From Nitrosopumilales archaeon (lineage in GTDB: Archaea > Thermoproteota > Nitrososphaeria > Nitrososphaerales > Nitrosopumilaceae): DNA of 8,708 nt. How positions within the stretch are numbered: position 1 is the stretch's first letter; every line of letters begins with the position of its first letter. The DNA lies in the NCBI GenBank assembly GCA_025350175.1, contig JANXYF010000188.1, positions 1-8,708 of the forward strand. The letters are read 5' to 3'. Below the pieces are notes generated by a model. The model was given only the letters and a program-made list of their open reading frames with translations, was not told the DNA's origin and did not search any database. This document shows positions 1-5,561 of this stretch, piece by piece. Made by a program: the position numbers and the translations under genes.

Positions 1-121
1 CTAGTCTTCAGAACGCATATAAATTTTGTATTTAGTAGCCTTTTTCTTCACATAATAATTTAGGAAGGTAAATCTTGCCGCATCCAGACATACAAGACAG
101 TAGTTTTTTGTAAAAAATCTC
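1..121. other. left-edge stretch with no supported gene
   Basis: No convincing gene is visible here. The minus strand is open from a stop at 130-132 down to a TAG at 1-3, giving about 42 codons with lysine- and tyrosine-rich sequence ending near the window edge. It has no ATG, GTG or TTG start except an ATG four codons before the stop, so it is probably not an independent gene. A TATA-like TATAAATT lies on the plus strand at 17-24, but nothing recognisable follows it. Confidence 0.4.
104..117 (-). terminator. possible T-run terminator after the 122-517 gene
   Basis: On the minus strand a run of six T (112-117) begins five bases after the stop codon of the 131-residue gene. It is followed by ACAAAAAA, so T6 and A6 could also pair weakly. 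Archaeal termination often uses T-runs on the coding strand. This is positional inference only. Confidence 0.3.
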
Positions 122-517
122 TTATCCAGTTACGACATTAATTATCAAAGTGTTTGCAGTAAAATCAAGTGTGGCTGCTTGCCCCAAGTTTTTCAACATA
201 CGTTCATGCTGTGTTTTATAGAAGAATGACCATTTTTTCCCCATATTGTGGTGAATTACGAACTTGATCATTCCTTTCTCATGGGATTCCACATAAGCAA
301 TACCAGATTTTCTCAATCTATTCCTCAGGATTGAGAAAAATCCATCAATTGTATCATTACCTGTCATCAAGAGACAGATATCGATAAGAATCCAATAGTT
401 ACAGAAATCTTCGTATAGGTCTAGAGTTGAACTTTTCTCTTTTTTAAAAAAAATCAAAGTACATTTAGGACCAGAGTTGAATGTTTTATTCACACTCGTA
501 AAGAAACTGATAATCAC
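122..517 (-). CDS. hypothetical protein, 131 aa, family not recognised
   Basis: I do not recognise this protein. It reads from a GTG at 515-517 to a TAA at 122-124. There is no signal peptide, and the hydrophobic stretch around residues 42-51 (WILIDICLLM) is too short for a confident membrane span. The second half looks like a folded basic domain: a helix with RNRLRKSG, a likely strand (IAYVE), then KFVIHHNMGKKW and a helix with KTQHERMLKNLG. No catalytic motif or cysteine pair is evident. The start is uncertain: no Shine-Dalgarno precedes the GTG, a second GTG lies at codon 9 and the first ATG at codon 51. The gene diverges from the inositol-phosphate-synthase homologue, and a T-run follows its stop. 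The plausible amino-acid composition and secondary-structure pattern favour a real gene over chance. Confidence 0.55.
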   Translation of the reverse strand: MIISFFTSVNKTFNSGPKCTLIFFKKEKSSTLDLYEDFCNYWILIDICLLMTGNDTIDGFFSILRNRLRKSGIAYVESHEKGMIKFVIHHNMGKKWSFFYKTQHERMLKNLGQAATLDFTANTLIINVVTG

Positions 518-533
518 AAATAATCAGAAAAGA

Positions 534-541
534 GTTAAATG
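534..541 (+). promoter_or_regulatory. TATA-like element for the 564 gene
   Basis: GTTAAATG is centred about 26 bp before the GTG start at 564, the archaeal TATA-to-start-site distance, so transcription would begin at or next to the start codon (leaderless). This supports GTG 564 over the out-of-frame ATGs at 539 and 542. The core TTAAA reads similarly on the other strand and may also serve the divergent 122-517 gene. Confidence 0.4.
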
Positions 542-563
542 ATGACTGGCAAGAAAAAACACC

Positions 564-1583
564 GTGACAGGCAAGATAAGTCTAGCACTAATCGGTGTTG
601 GAAATGTAGCTACCACACTTGTCAAAGGTTTTGAATTTTATAAAAATTCTACACAGGGCCTATGGCATCCAAAAGTGGCAGGACTCACACTAAATGATTT
701 TTCGGTATCTGCAGCATACGACATAGATGCTTCAAAAGTAGGAAAAAAAATAAGCGAGCTAGTGAAAAATCACAAAACAGACTTTGGTAATATCACAGTA
801 CAGCCAGGAATTGCAGAGGATACTGTACCCCCACATGTATCAAAAAACGGCCAGATAAAATCTGCAAGTTATGATGAGTTTGTAAATTCTCTCAATAATG
901 CAAAACCAGATTTTGTATTAAATCTAATTTCATCCGGAATGGAAAAAAGCAGTGAAAAATATGCCAAAGCTGCATTAGATGCAGGGTGTTCTTTCTTTAA
1001 TGCAACAGCTGCACATACAGTTACAGACCAGATAAGAAAATCATTTGAATCAAAAGGAATTGCTATACTAGGTGATGATCTGATGAGTCAATTTGGAGGC
1101 ACTGCATTTCACAGAGGCATGATAGATTTCATGGCAAGTAGAGGAATATTTTTACAAAAAGCCTATCAGCTTGATGTAGGTGGAAACCAAGATACACAGA
1201 GTACTATGGCAGAAGAGACAAGAGAGAGAAAAAGACAGATTAAAACAGAATCCATTGCAATTGAATCTCCCATCCCCTTCAGGTCCACTGCGGGAACTAC
1301 GGAATATGCAGAACAGTTGGGCGATTCCAGAGTAAGCTATTACTGGATGGAAGCAGGAGGATTTCTTAACTCACCAATTGAATTAGATCTCGCATTAAAA
1401 ACAAACGACAGTACAAACGGCTGTAATGTCATAGTAGATTCGATAAGAGCTGCCAAGAAATCCCTTTCAAGTAAAGACTGTGCAAAAATAGACATTATTT
1501 CGGCATATGCCTTCAAAAACCCATCAAAGAAGATGCACATAAGAGAATGCATCAAGGCTTTTGAAGATTCATTTCTAAACTGA
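564..1583 (+). CDS. ino1: inositol-3-phosphate synthase family protein (active-site divergent)
   Basis: This is a full-length homologue of myo-inositol-1-phosphate synthase, which turns glucose 6-phosphate into inositol 1-phosphate using tightly bound NAD, in archaea for lipid head groups and solutes. It resembles the mycobacterial/archaeal short form (339 residues). The N-terminal Rossmann motif GVGNVA is at 11-16 and DID at 53-55. Further family blocks are GDD at 170-172 with SQFGGTAFHR after it, YQLDVGGNQD at 201-210, the basic KRQIKT at 223-228, and DSTN at 282-285 followed by VIVDSIRAAK. Against M. tuberculosis Ino1, recalled from memory, the lysine of GDDIKSQ is Met174 here and the lysine before the WDSPN block is Ala277. 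Both positions are considered catalytic in the family, so synthase activity is uncertain and a related reaction is possible. Start is GTG 564. thi4 follows after 36 bp. Confidence 0.85.
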   Translation: MTGKISLALIGVGNVATTLVKGFEFYKNSTQGLWHPKVAGLTLNDFSVSAAYDIDASKVGKKISELVKNHKTDFGNITVQPGIAEDTVPPHVSKNGQIKSASYDEFVNSLNNAKPDFVLNLISSGMEKSSEKYAKAALDAGCSFFNATAAHTVTDQIRKSFESKGIAILGDDLMSQFGGTAFHRGMIDFMASRGIFLQKAYQLDVGGNQDTQSTMAEETRERKRQIKTESIAIESPIPFRSTAGTTEYAEQLGDSRVSYYWMEAGGFLNSPIELDLALKTNDSTNGCNVIVDSIRAAKKSLSSKDCAKIDIISAYAFKNPSKKMHIRECIKAFEDSFLN

Positions 1584-1588
1584 GCAAA

Positions 1589-1596
1589 CTATTAAT
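1589..1596 (+). promoter_or_regulatory. possible TATA element for thi4
   Basis: CTATTAAT is centred about 27 bp before the ATG at 1620, which would give thi4 its own leaderless transcript. It lies in the short gap after the 564-1583 gene. Confidence 0.3.
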
Positions 1597-1605
1597 GTGC
1601 TAAAC

Positions 1606-1614
1606 GGGGATGAT
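1606..1614 (+). promoter_or_regulatory. Shine-Dalgarno-like sequence for thi4
   Basis: GGGGATGAT matches the archaeal consensus GGAGGTGAT at seven of nine bases and ends 5 bases before the ATG at 1620. It would let thi4 be translated from a transcript started at the upstream gene. The thi4 start is therefore well supported whether or not the transcript is leaderless. Confidence 0.4.
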
Positions 1615-1619
1615 TTTTT

Positions 1620-2438
1620 ATGCAGAGTACAACTCAGAAAGAAGAAGTCCCAAAAATTTTTTCAGATGTAAGAGAAGTTGAAATTACTAGAGCAATTGCC
1701 AATGAATTTCATTCAGTTCTAATTGATAGATCAGATTCAGATGTAATTATAATCGGTGCAGGCCCTGCAGGACTTACTGCAAGCAGAGAACTATCTCTGA
1801 TGGGATTCAAAGTTCTTGTCATAGAGCAAAACAACTACCTAGGCGGGGGCTATTGGCTTGGAGGGTATATGATGAATCCAGTAACAGTAAGAGCCCCAGC
1901 ACAAAAGGTCTGGGACGAATTAGGAATTCCATACAAGCAAGTTTCTGAGGGTCTCTTTCTAACACCAGGTCCACACGCAGTATCCAAATTAATTGCAGCT
2001 GCATGTGATGCAGGTGTAAAGTTTTTACAATTAACCAAGTTTGATGATTTGGTTCTAAAGAACGGCAGAGTTGCAGGAGTTGTAGTAAACTGGATGCCAG
2101 TATCAGCACTTCCAAGAAACATCACATGTGTAGATCCTGTTGCACTAGAAGCAAAAATGGTAATTGATGCATCAGGTCACGATTCTGTTGCAGTAAAAAG
2201 ACTGGTAGACAGAAAGCTTGTCGAATGGAAAGGAATGGATCCAATGTGGGTAGACGATGGAGAAAACAGAGTAGTGTACAAGACAGGCGAGGTATTCCCA
2301 GGGCTAGTAATTTCTGGCATGTCAGTTACTGAAACTTATGGACTGGCAAGAATGGGTCCAACCTATGGCTCTATGCTATTATCAGGCAAAAAGGCAGCTG
2401 AAGTTACTGCTGCAAAGCTAAAAGAACTAAGAAGATAA
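1620..2438 (+). CDS. thi4: thiamine thiazole synthase Thi4 (cysteine type)
   Basis: Thi4 builds the thiazole moiety of thiamine (as ADP-thiazole) from NAD, glycine and a sulfur atom. The length (272 aa) is normal for the archaeal family. The NAD-binding motif IIIGAGPAG is at 43-51 and the acidic end of the second strand is E69. The glycine-rich GGGYWLGGYMMN is at 75-86 and GHD at 186-188. The conserved C-terminal block with GMSVTE and GPTYGSMLLSGKKAA runs from about 233 to 260. Cys170 lies directly before VDP, where yeast Thi4 has Cys205, the residue whose sulfur is given up; methanogen enzymes have histidine there and use free sulfide. By motif this is therefore the single-turnover, sulfur-sacrificing type, as reported for Haloferax. 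The related archaeal annotation ribose-1,5-bisphosphate isomerase is less likely. It follows the 564-1583 gene and precedes the DUF6775-like gene by about 25 bp, so an operon is plausible. Confidence 0.93.
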   Translation: MQSTTQKEEVPKIFSDVREVEITRAIANEFHSVLIDRSDSDVIIIGAGPAGLTASRELSLMGFKVLVIEQNNYLGGGYWLGGYMMNPVTVRAPAQKVWDELGIPYKQVSEGLFLTPGPHAVSKLIAAACDAGVKFLQLTKFDDLVLKNGRVAGVVVNWMPVSALPRNITCVDPVALEAKMVIDASGHDSVAVKRLVDRKLVEWKGMDPMWVDDGENRVVYKTGEVFPGLVISGMSVTETYGLARMGPTYGSMLLSGKKAAEVTAAKLKELRR

Positions 2439-2463
2439 ATCAATTAGATTTCAAAATTACTTG

Positions 2464-3249
2464 TTGAAAATATCCAAAGTTTTCCTCTATGACGAGCCAT
2501 CTGTTCCAGAAATTGAGATTAACAATTTGGCAAAATTCATACAAGAAACATTAGATATTCCAGTGGAGATACGAAAAAATTTCTTTGAGCATTTCAAATC
2601 AGATAAAAATACAGCATACGAGTTAGCAGCATCTAGAATCTTTGATCCATATTCATCATTTGAAAGACATACACCAACAGAAGAAGAGATTAATTTTGAA
2701 GAAGAATCTTTTATCAATAATTCTGTTTTAAACAATATTATACTATACGATGGTTTTGAGATACAAAATCTATTGAAAAAAATAATTCCTGAAGAGGAAT
2801 CATCTCTAGACAAGTTTCATCTCATTTTCACTACTCGTCTCACATGTACATATGATTACGAAGATTATAGATATCATGGAAGAGCAGTGATATGCTCAAA
2901 TCCTTCAATAATTTCAACTACGGGAATAATTGAGGCACCTGCCAAGCCACGTGCATATTACATCAGTATGTACCATGGTATGGCGCAGGGTCTAAACTTG
3001 GATGCGTTAAAAGAGCAATTCAAGGGCAAGTTTCTAGAGCACCATGACAAGAATTTAGGTAAAGTTGTAAGAGGATATGCACTTCAGGCCATTTTTTATT
3101 ATTTGACAGCAGAGCCATTTTGTGACTCAAAGGATTGCATTTTAAACAATGCACATTGGCAAGAAGATCTAATACGTGCTCAAATTGAATTAGGAAGACT
3201 TTGTGATACTCATCAAAAAATTCTCGAATCAATTAAAAAACATGAATAA
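2464..3249 (+). CDS. DUF6775-like protein, archaemetzincin-like without HExxH
   Basis: This protein (261 aa) resembles, from memory, the archaeal family catalogued as DUF6775 (putative metallopeptidase). Its function is unknown. The N-terminal 115 residues are acidic and divergent. The core begins near FHLIFTTRLTCT (119-130 counting from TTG 2461). It continues with YRYHGRAVICSNPSIISTTGIIEAPAKPR (about 137-164), comparable to the strand block before the active site of archaemetzincins. The tail has CDSKDC at 221-226, then AHWQEDLI and CDTH (248-251). Archaemetzincins carry HExxHxxGxxHCx4C; here the Cx4C is present, but AIFYY (210-214) stands where HExxH would fall, so peptidase activity is doubtful. 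Two tandem TTG codons open the frame at 2461 and 2464; I chose the second because it gives the usual-looking MKISKVFLYDEPS. No Shine-Dalgarno is visible. It may be co-transcribed with thi4. Confidence 0.75.
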   Translation: MKISKVFLYDEPSVPEIEINNLAKFIQETLDIPVEIRKNFFEHFKSDKNTAYELAASRIFDPYSSFERHTPTEEEINFEEESFINNSVLNNIILYDGFEIQNLLKKIIPEEESSLDKFHLIFTTRLTCTYDYEDYRYHGRAVICSNPSIISTTGIIEAPAKPRAYYISMYHGMAQGLNLDALKEQFKGKFLEHHDKNLGKVVRGYALQAIFYYLTAEPFCDSKDCILNNAHWQEDLIRAQIELGRLCDTHQKILESIKKHE

Positions 3250-3257
3250 TTTAAATA
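3250..3257 (+). promoter_or_regulatory. TATA box for trxB
   Basis: TTTAAATA starts one base after the preceding stop codon and is centred about 26 bp before the ATG at 3280. This is a close match to an archaeal TATA box at the spacing expected for a leaderless transcript. No Shine-Dalgarno lies between it and the ATG. Confidence 0.55.
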
Positions 3258-3279
3258 TGAACTTGAATGAGTTTGGTTT

Positions 3280-4245
3280 ATGCAAGCTGAGATAAGATCA
3301 GAGAATAAAAAACCTGAAACAAAAAGAAAGTTTGATGTCATAATCATTGGTGCAGGTCCAGCTGGGTATACAGCTTCAATATACACATCGCGTGCAAAAC
3401 GTGACACCCTCATAATCTCTGGCGTTTTGCCAGGAGGCCAGTTAATGCTTACAACCGAAGTAGAAAATTTTCCAGGCTTTGCTAAAGGGATTCTCGGACC
3501 GGAATTAATGACTGCTATGAGAGAGCAGGCGGTACGAATTGGAACTACAATCATTGATGATGAAGTAGTAAACGTAGATTTCAGACATAAACCGTTTAAG
3601 ATTTTGACTTATTCAGAAGAATATGAAGCTGACACGGTAATAATTGCAACAGGTGCCACACCAAGAAAGATTGGTGCCAAGGGAGAACAGGAATTTAGCG
3701 CTCGCGGCGTTTCATATTGTGCCACATGTGATGGGCCATTTTTCAAAAATCAAGATATTGTCGTTGCAGGAGGAGGAGATTCTGCCATGGAAGAGGCCAT
3801 ATTTCTCACAAAATTTGCAAATAAAGTTCATGTGATTCATAGAAAAGACATACTTCGTGCAAGTAAAGTAATGCAGGACCGAGCTTTTGAAAATAAAAAA
3901 ATCCAATTCCATTGGAATACGGTAATTGAAGAGATTAAAGGAAATCAAAAAGTCACACAGATTACTGTAAAAGATACAGTTGCAAACAAGATAGAGACAT
4001 TAGAGGTAGGAGGACTCTTTGTTGCAATAGGACATGAACCAAATACAAAATTATTCAAAGGACAGATTGATCTTGATGACCAAGGGTATATTGCATTAAA
4101 GAATCATACTCATACAAATGTAGAAGGAGTCTTTGCTGCAGGGGATGTTCATGATCATCGGTACAGACAAGCAATCACGGCTGCAGCTTTTGGTTGCATG
4201 GCTGCAATTGATGTAGACAAGTATCTATCAGAACGTAAAGCGTAG
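3280..4245 (+). CDS. trxB: thioredoxin reductase (NADPH/flavin type)
   Basis: This is a low-molecular-weight thioredoxin reductase, which passes electrons from NAD(P)H through FAD and a redox-active disulfide to thioredoxin in the cytoplasm. The length (321 aa) is typical, with a charged N-terminal extension of about 17 residues. The FAD motif GAGPAG is at 24-29 and GGQL at 52-55. The ATG motif (IIATGATPR) is near 121-129, followed by the catalytic disulfide CATC at 147-150 with Asp151. The second nucleotide motif GGGDSA (164-169) and HRKDILRAS (187-195) carry the arginines expected for NADPH preference. GVFAAGDV at 283-290 is the C-terminal FAD signature. No key residue is missing. The gene has its own TATA box, and its TAG is immediately followed by the stop codon of the convergent cysteine synthase gene. 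The thioredoxin partner is not in the window. Confidence 0.95.
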   Translation: MQAEIRSENKKPETKRKFDVIIIGAGPAGYTASIYTSRAKRDTLIISGVLPGGQLMLTTEVENFPGFAKGILGPELMTAMREQAVRIGTTIIDDEVVNVDFRHKPFKILTYSEEYEADTVIIATGATPRKIGAKGEQEFSARGVSYCATCDGPFFKNQDIVVAGGGDSAMEEAIFLTKFANKVHVIHRKDILRASKVMQDRAFENKKIQFHWNTVIEEIKGNQKVTQITVKDTVANKIETLEVGGLFVAIGHEPNTKLFKGQIDLDDQGYIALKNHTHTNVEGVFAAGDVHDHRYRQAITAAAFGCMAAIDVDKYLSERKA

Positions 4246-5247
4246 TCAGACAGACTGGACTTGAGAAATATATTTAGAGTCTTTTAGTGCAGTGTCAAAT
4301 TCTGATTCTGTGAAAATGCCTTGTTGAGTGTAAAGGCTCTTGAATTTTCTTCCATCATCAGCAAATATTCCTACTACGTGACCGCTTTTTACACCATATT
4401 TTTTCATGGCAGTGTATACAGTAGCAGATGATGGACTTACTAGCATCTTTTCTTTTTGTAGAATTTCTTTTACTGAAGCAAATGCCTCTTCATTAGTTAT
4501 AGTAATCCAGTCATCAACTACTTTTTCACGCTTGATAAATAAATCAGGTTTTGCAGATTCCTCAAAGTTTCTCAGACCTTGAATCAGGTGGTTTTGCTGT
4601 GGTTGTACACCTATTACTTTGATTTCAGGATTCTTTTCTTTCAAGTATGCACCTATTCCAGTTATAGTTCCTCCAGTTCCTACTCCAGTAAAGAAATGAG
4701 TTACCTTGCCTTTTGTTTGCTCCCAAATTTCTGGGCCCGTTCCTTTGTAATGACCCATAAAGTTTGCTTCGTTGGCATACTGATTAGGAGAATAGTATTT
4801 GTCAGGCCTTGCAGATGCAATTGAACGTGCAAGTGCAATACTTTGATCAGTTCCTCCACCAACCTTAGGACATAGATCATCTGTTGTTTGGTACAAAGTA
4901 GCACCAAGTGATTCAATTATCTTTTTTGTTTCTACACTTGCTTTTTCTGGGATTACAATTTCAACTTTATACCCTAAAAGTTTTGCAATACCTGCAAGTG
5001 CAATTCCAGTATTTCCAGATGTAGGTTCAATTATGATAGTATGTCCTCTTTTTATGACACCATTTTCTTCTGCAATTTTTACCATCCAAAATGCCGCTCT
5101 ATCTTTTACAGAGCCAAACGGATTGTAGAATTCTAGTTTAGCATGAAATTCTACATCTTTGTTTGAAAGCGAGTCTAGTTTTACAAGTGGAGTATTACCA
5201 ATTTTCTTGAGAAGTATCTCGGCATCGTCTAATGTTTTAGTAGCCAA
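4246..5247 (-). CDS. cysM: cysteine synthase, CysM-like (possible O-phosphoserine type)
   Basis: A PLP-dependent beta-replacement enzyme of the cysteine synthase/cystathionine beta-synthase fold (333 aa). The PLP lysine is Lys48 in NPFGSVKDR; the substrate loop TSGNTG is at 76-81; the phosphate-binding GTGGTITG is at 190-197; SPSSA at 271-275 lies in the PLP pyridine-nitrogen region. The stretch GLRNFEESAKPDLF (about 224-237) resembles the LRNMDEG segment of M. tuberculosis CysM, where Arg220 selects O-phosphoserine. Arg226 is the equivalent here, whereas O-acetylserine enzymes have a GIGAG-like segment. I infer O-phosphoserine as a likely substrate. The start is TTG 5245-5247, three bases after the tusA stop, so the two are almost certainly one operon and TusA may deliver the sulfur. 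A cystathionine beta-synthase without regulatory domain is the main alternative. Confidence 0.9.
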   Translation of the reverse strand: MATKTLDDAEILLKKIGNTPLVKLDSLSNKDVEFHAKLEFYNPFGSVKDRAAFWMVKIAEENGVIKRGHTIIIEPTSGNTGIALAGIAKLLGYKVEIVIPEKASVETKKIIESLGATLYQTTDDLCPKVGGGTDQSIALARSIASARPDKYYSPNQYANEANFMGHYKGTGPEIWEQTKGKVTHFFTGVGTGGTITGIGAYLKEKNPEIKVIGVQPQQNHLIQGLRNFEESAKPDLFIKREKVVDDWITITNEEAFASVKEILQKEKMLVSPSSATVYTAMKKYGVKSGHVVGIFADDGRKFKSLYTQQGIFTESEFDTALKDSKYISQVQSV

Positions 5248-5250
5248 GAA

Positions 5251-5490
5251 TTATTTCACCTTCTTTATGGTAAACTCTATATCATTGCCGGTTTTTTTAA
5301 CACCGATTAATTGGTGACCTGTTCTGTTTACCCATCTTGTGATATCTTCTTCAGACGCAGGATCATCTGCAGTGATTTGTAATATGTTGCCTACCGCCAT
5401 TCGCTCCATTTCTATTTTTGTTCTAAAGACAGGTTCTGGACAGAACATACCTCGTACATCAATAGTCTTAGTAGGATTTAATTCTGAAAT
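5251..5490 (-). CDS. tusA: TusA-family sulfur carrier with apparent ATT start
   Basis: TusA proteins carry persulfide sulfur on one cysteine and pass it to partner enzymes. The family signature reads IDVRGMFCPEP, with Cys17 as carrier and CPEP at 17-20, followed by the usual DDPASEEDI (about 43-51) and a beta-strand tail ending in lysines. The first ATG (5446-5448) lies inside the signature and would remove IDVRG. In frame upstream, up to a TGA, there is no ATG, GTG or TTG, only ATT codons. The ATT at 5488-5490 is preceded, six bases away, by AGGTGA, a good Shine-Dalgarno. It gives a 79-residue protein starting (M)SELNPTKT, close to the normal length of about 80. Alternatives are a frameshift or a sequencing error. 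It is followed after 3 bp by the cysteine synthase gene. Confidence 0.85.
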   Translation of the reverse strand: MSELNPTKTIDVRGMFCPEPVFRTKIEMERMAVGNILQITADDPASEEDITRWVNRTGHQLIGVKKTGNDIEFTIKKVK

Positions 5491-5496
5491 ACCGGT

Positions 5497-5502
5497 TCAC
5501 CT
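5497..5502 (-). promoter_or_regulatory. Shine-Dalgarno deciding the tusA ATT start
   Basis: On the minus strand AGGTGA matches the core of the archaeal anti-Shine-Dalgarno complement GGAGGTGA and sits six bases before the ATT at 5488-5490. It is the clearest ribosome-binding site in the window and has no competing ATG, GTG or TTG at useful distance in the tusA frame. Confidence 0.6.
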
Positions 5503-5522
5503 ATGAGCAAAAAATCGCTCAT
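5503..5522. repeat. inverted repeat in the tusA initiation region
   Basis: ATGAGC (5503-5508) and GCTCAT (5517-5522) form perfect 6-bp arms around an 8-base A-rich centre. CTCATGAG at 5518-5525 is itself a perfect palindrome, so the element CTCAT/ATGAG occurs three times. It lies between the putative TATA box and the Shine-Dalgarno of tusA, the place expected for an operator. Confidence 0.4.
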
Positions 5523-5526
5523 GAGA

Positions 5527-5534
5527 TATTAAAA
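5527..5534 (-). promoter_or_regulatory. TATA-like box for tusA-cysM
   Basis: On the minus strand TTTTAATA is centred near 5530, predicting transcription start near 5504. The transcript would have a leader of about 14 bases that just includes the AGGTGA ribosome-binding site before the ATT start. Confidence 0.4.
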
Positions 5535-5549
5535 TCTATTCATAGGCGC

Positions 5550-5555
5550 AAAAAA
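5550..5555 (-). terminator. possible T-run terminator after the PHP gene
   Basis: A run of six T on the minus strand lies six bases after the TAA of the PHP-domain gene and before the tusA TATA box. There is no obvious stem. It is proposed as a weak archaeal terminator by position only. Confidence 0.3.
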
Positions 5556-5561
5556 GTTCAA

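Noticed and set aside
1..132. Frameshifted continuation of the 122-517 gene in the next minus-strand frame
   Set aside because: The downstream frame is open for about 42 codons, but there is no homopolymer or slippery site at the junction and a T-run follows the first stop directly, so the gene more likely ends at 122.
539..544. Tandem ATG codons as the start of the inositol-phosphate-synthase homologue
   Set aside because: They are out of frame with the NAD-binding motif; the TATA distance and the conserved N-terminus support GTG 564.
1819..2125. Two minus-strand frames of 91-98 codons within thi4
   Set aside because: Both are shadows of the strongly conserved thi4 coding sequence.
3213..3554. 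113-codon minus-strand frame across the start of trxB
   Set aside because: It overlaps the FAD-binding region of a clear thioredoxin reductase gene and the trxB promoter, and has no recognisable motif.
5503..5522. The tusA-upstream inverted repeat as a transcription terminator for the PHP gene
   Set aside because: It lies downstream of the putative tusA TATA box and has only 6-bp arms; the T-run at 5550-5555 is closer to the PHP stop codon.
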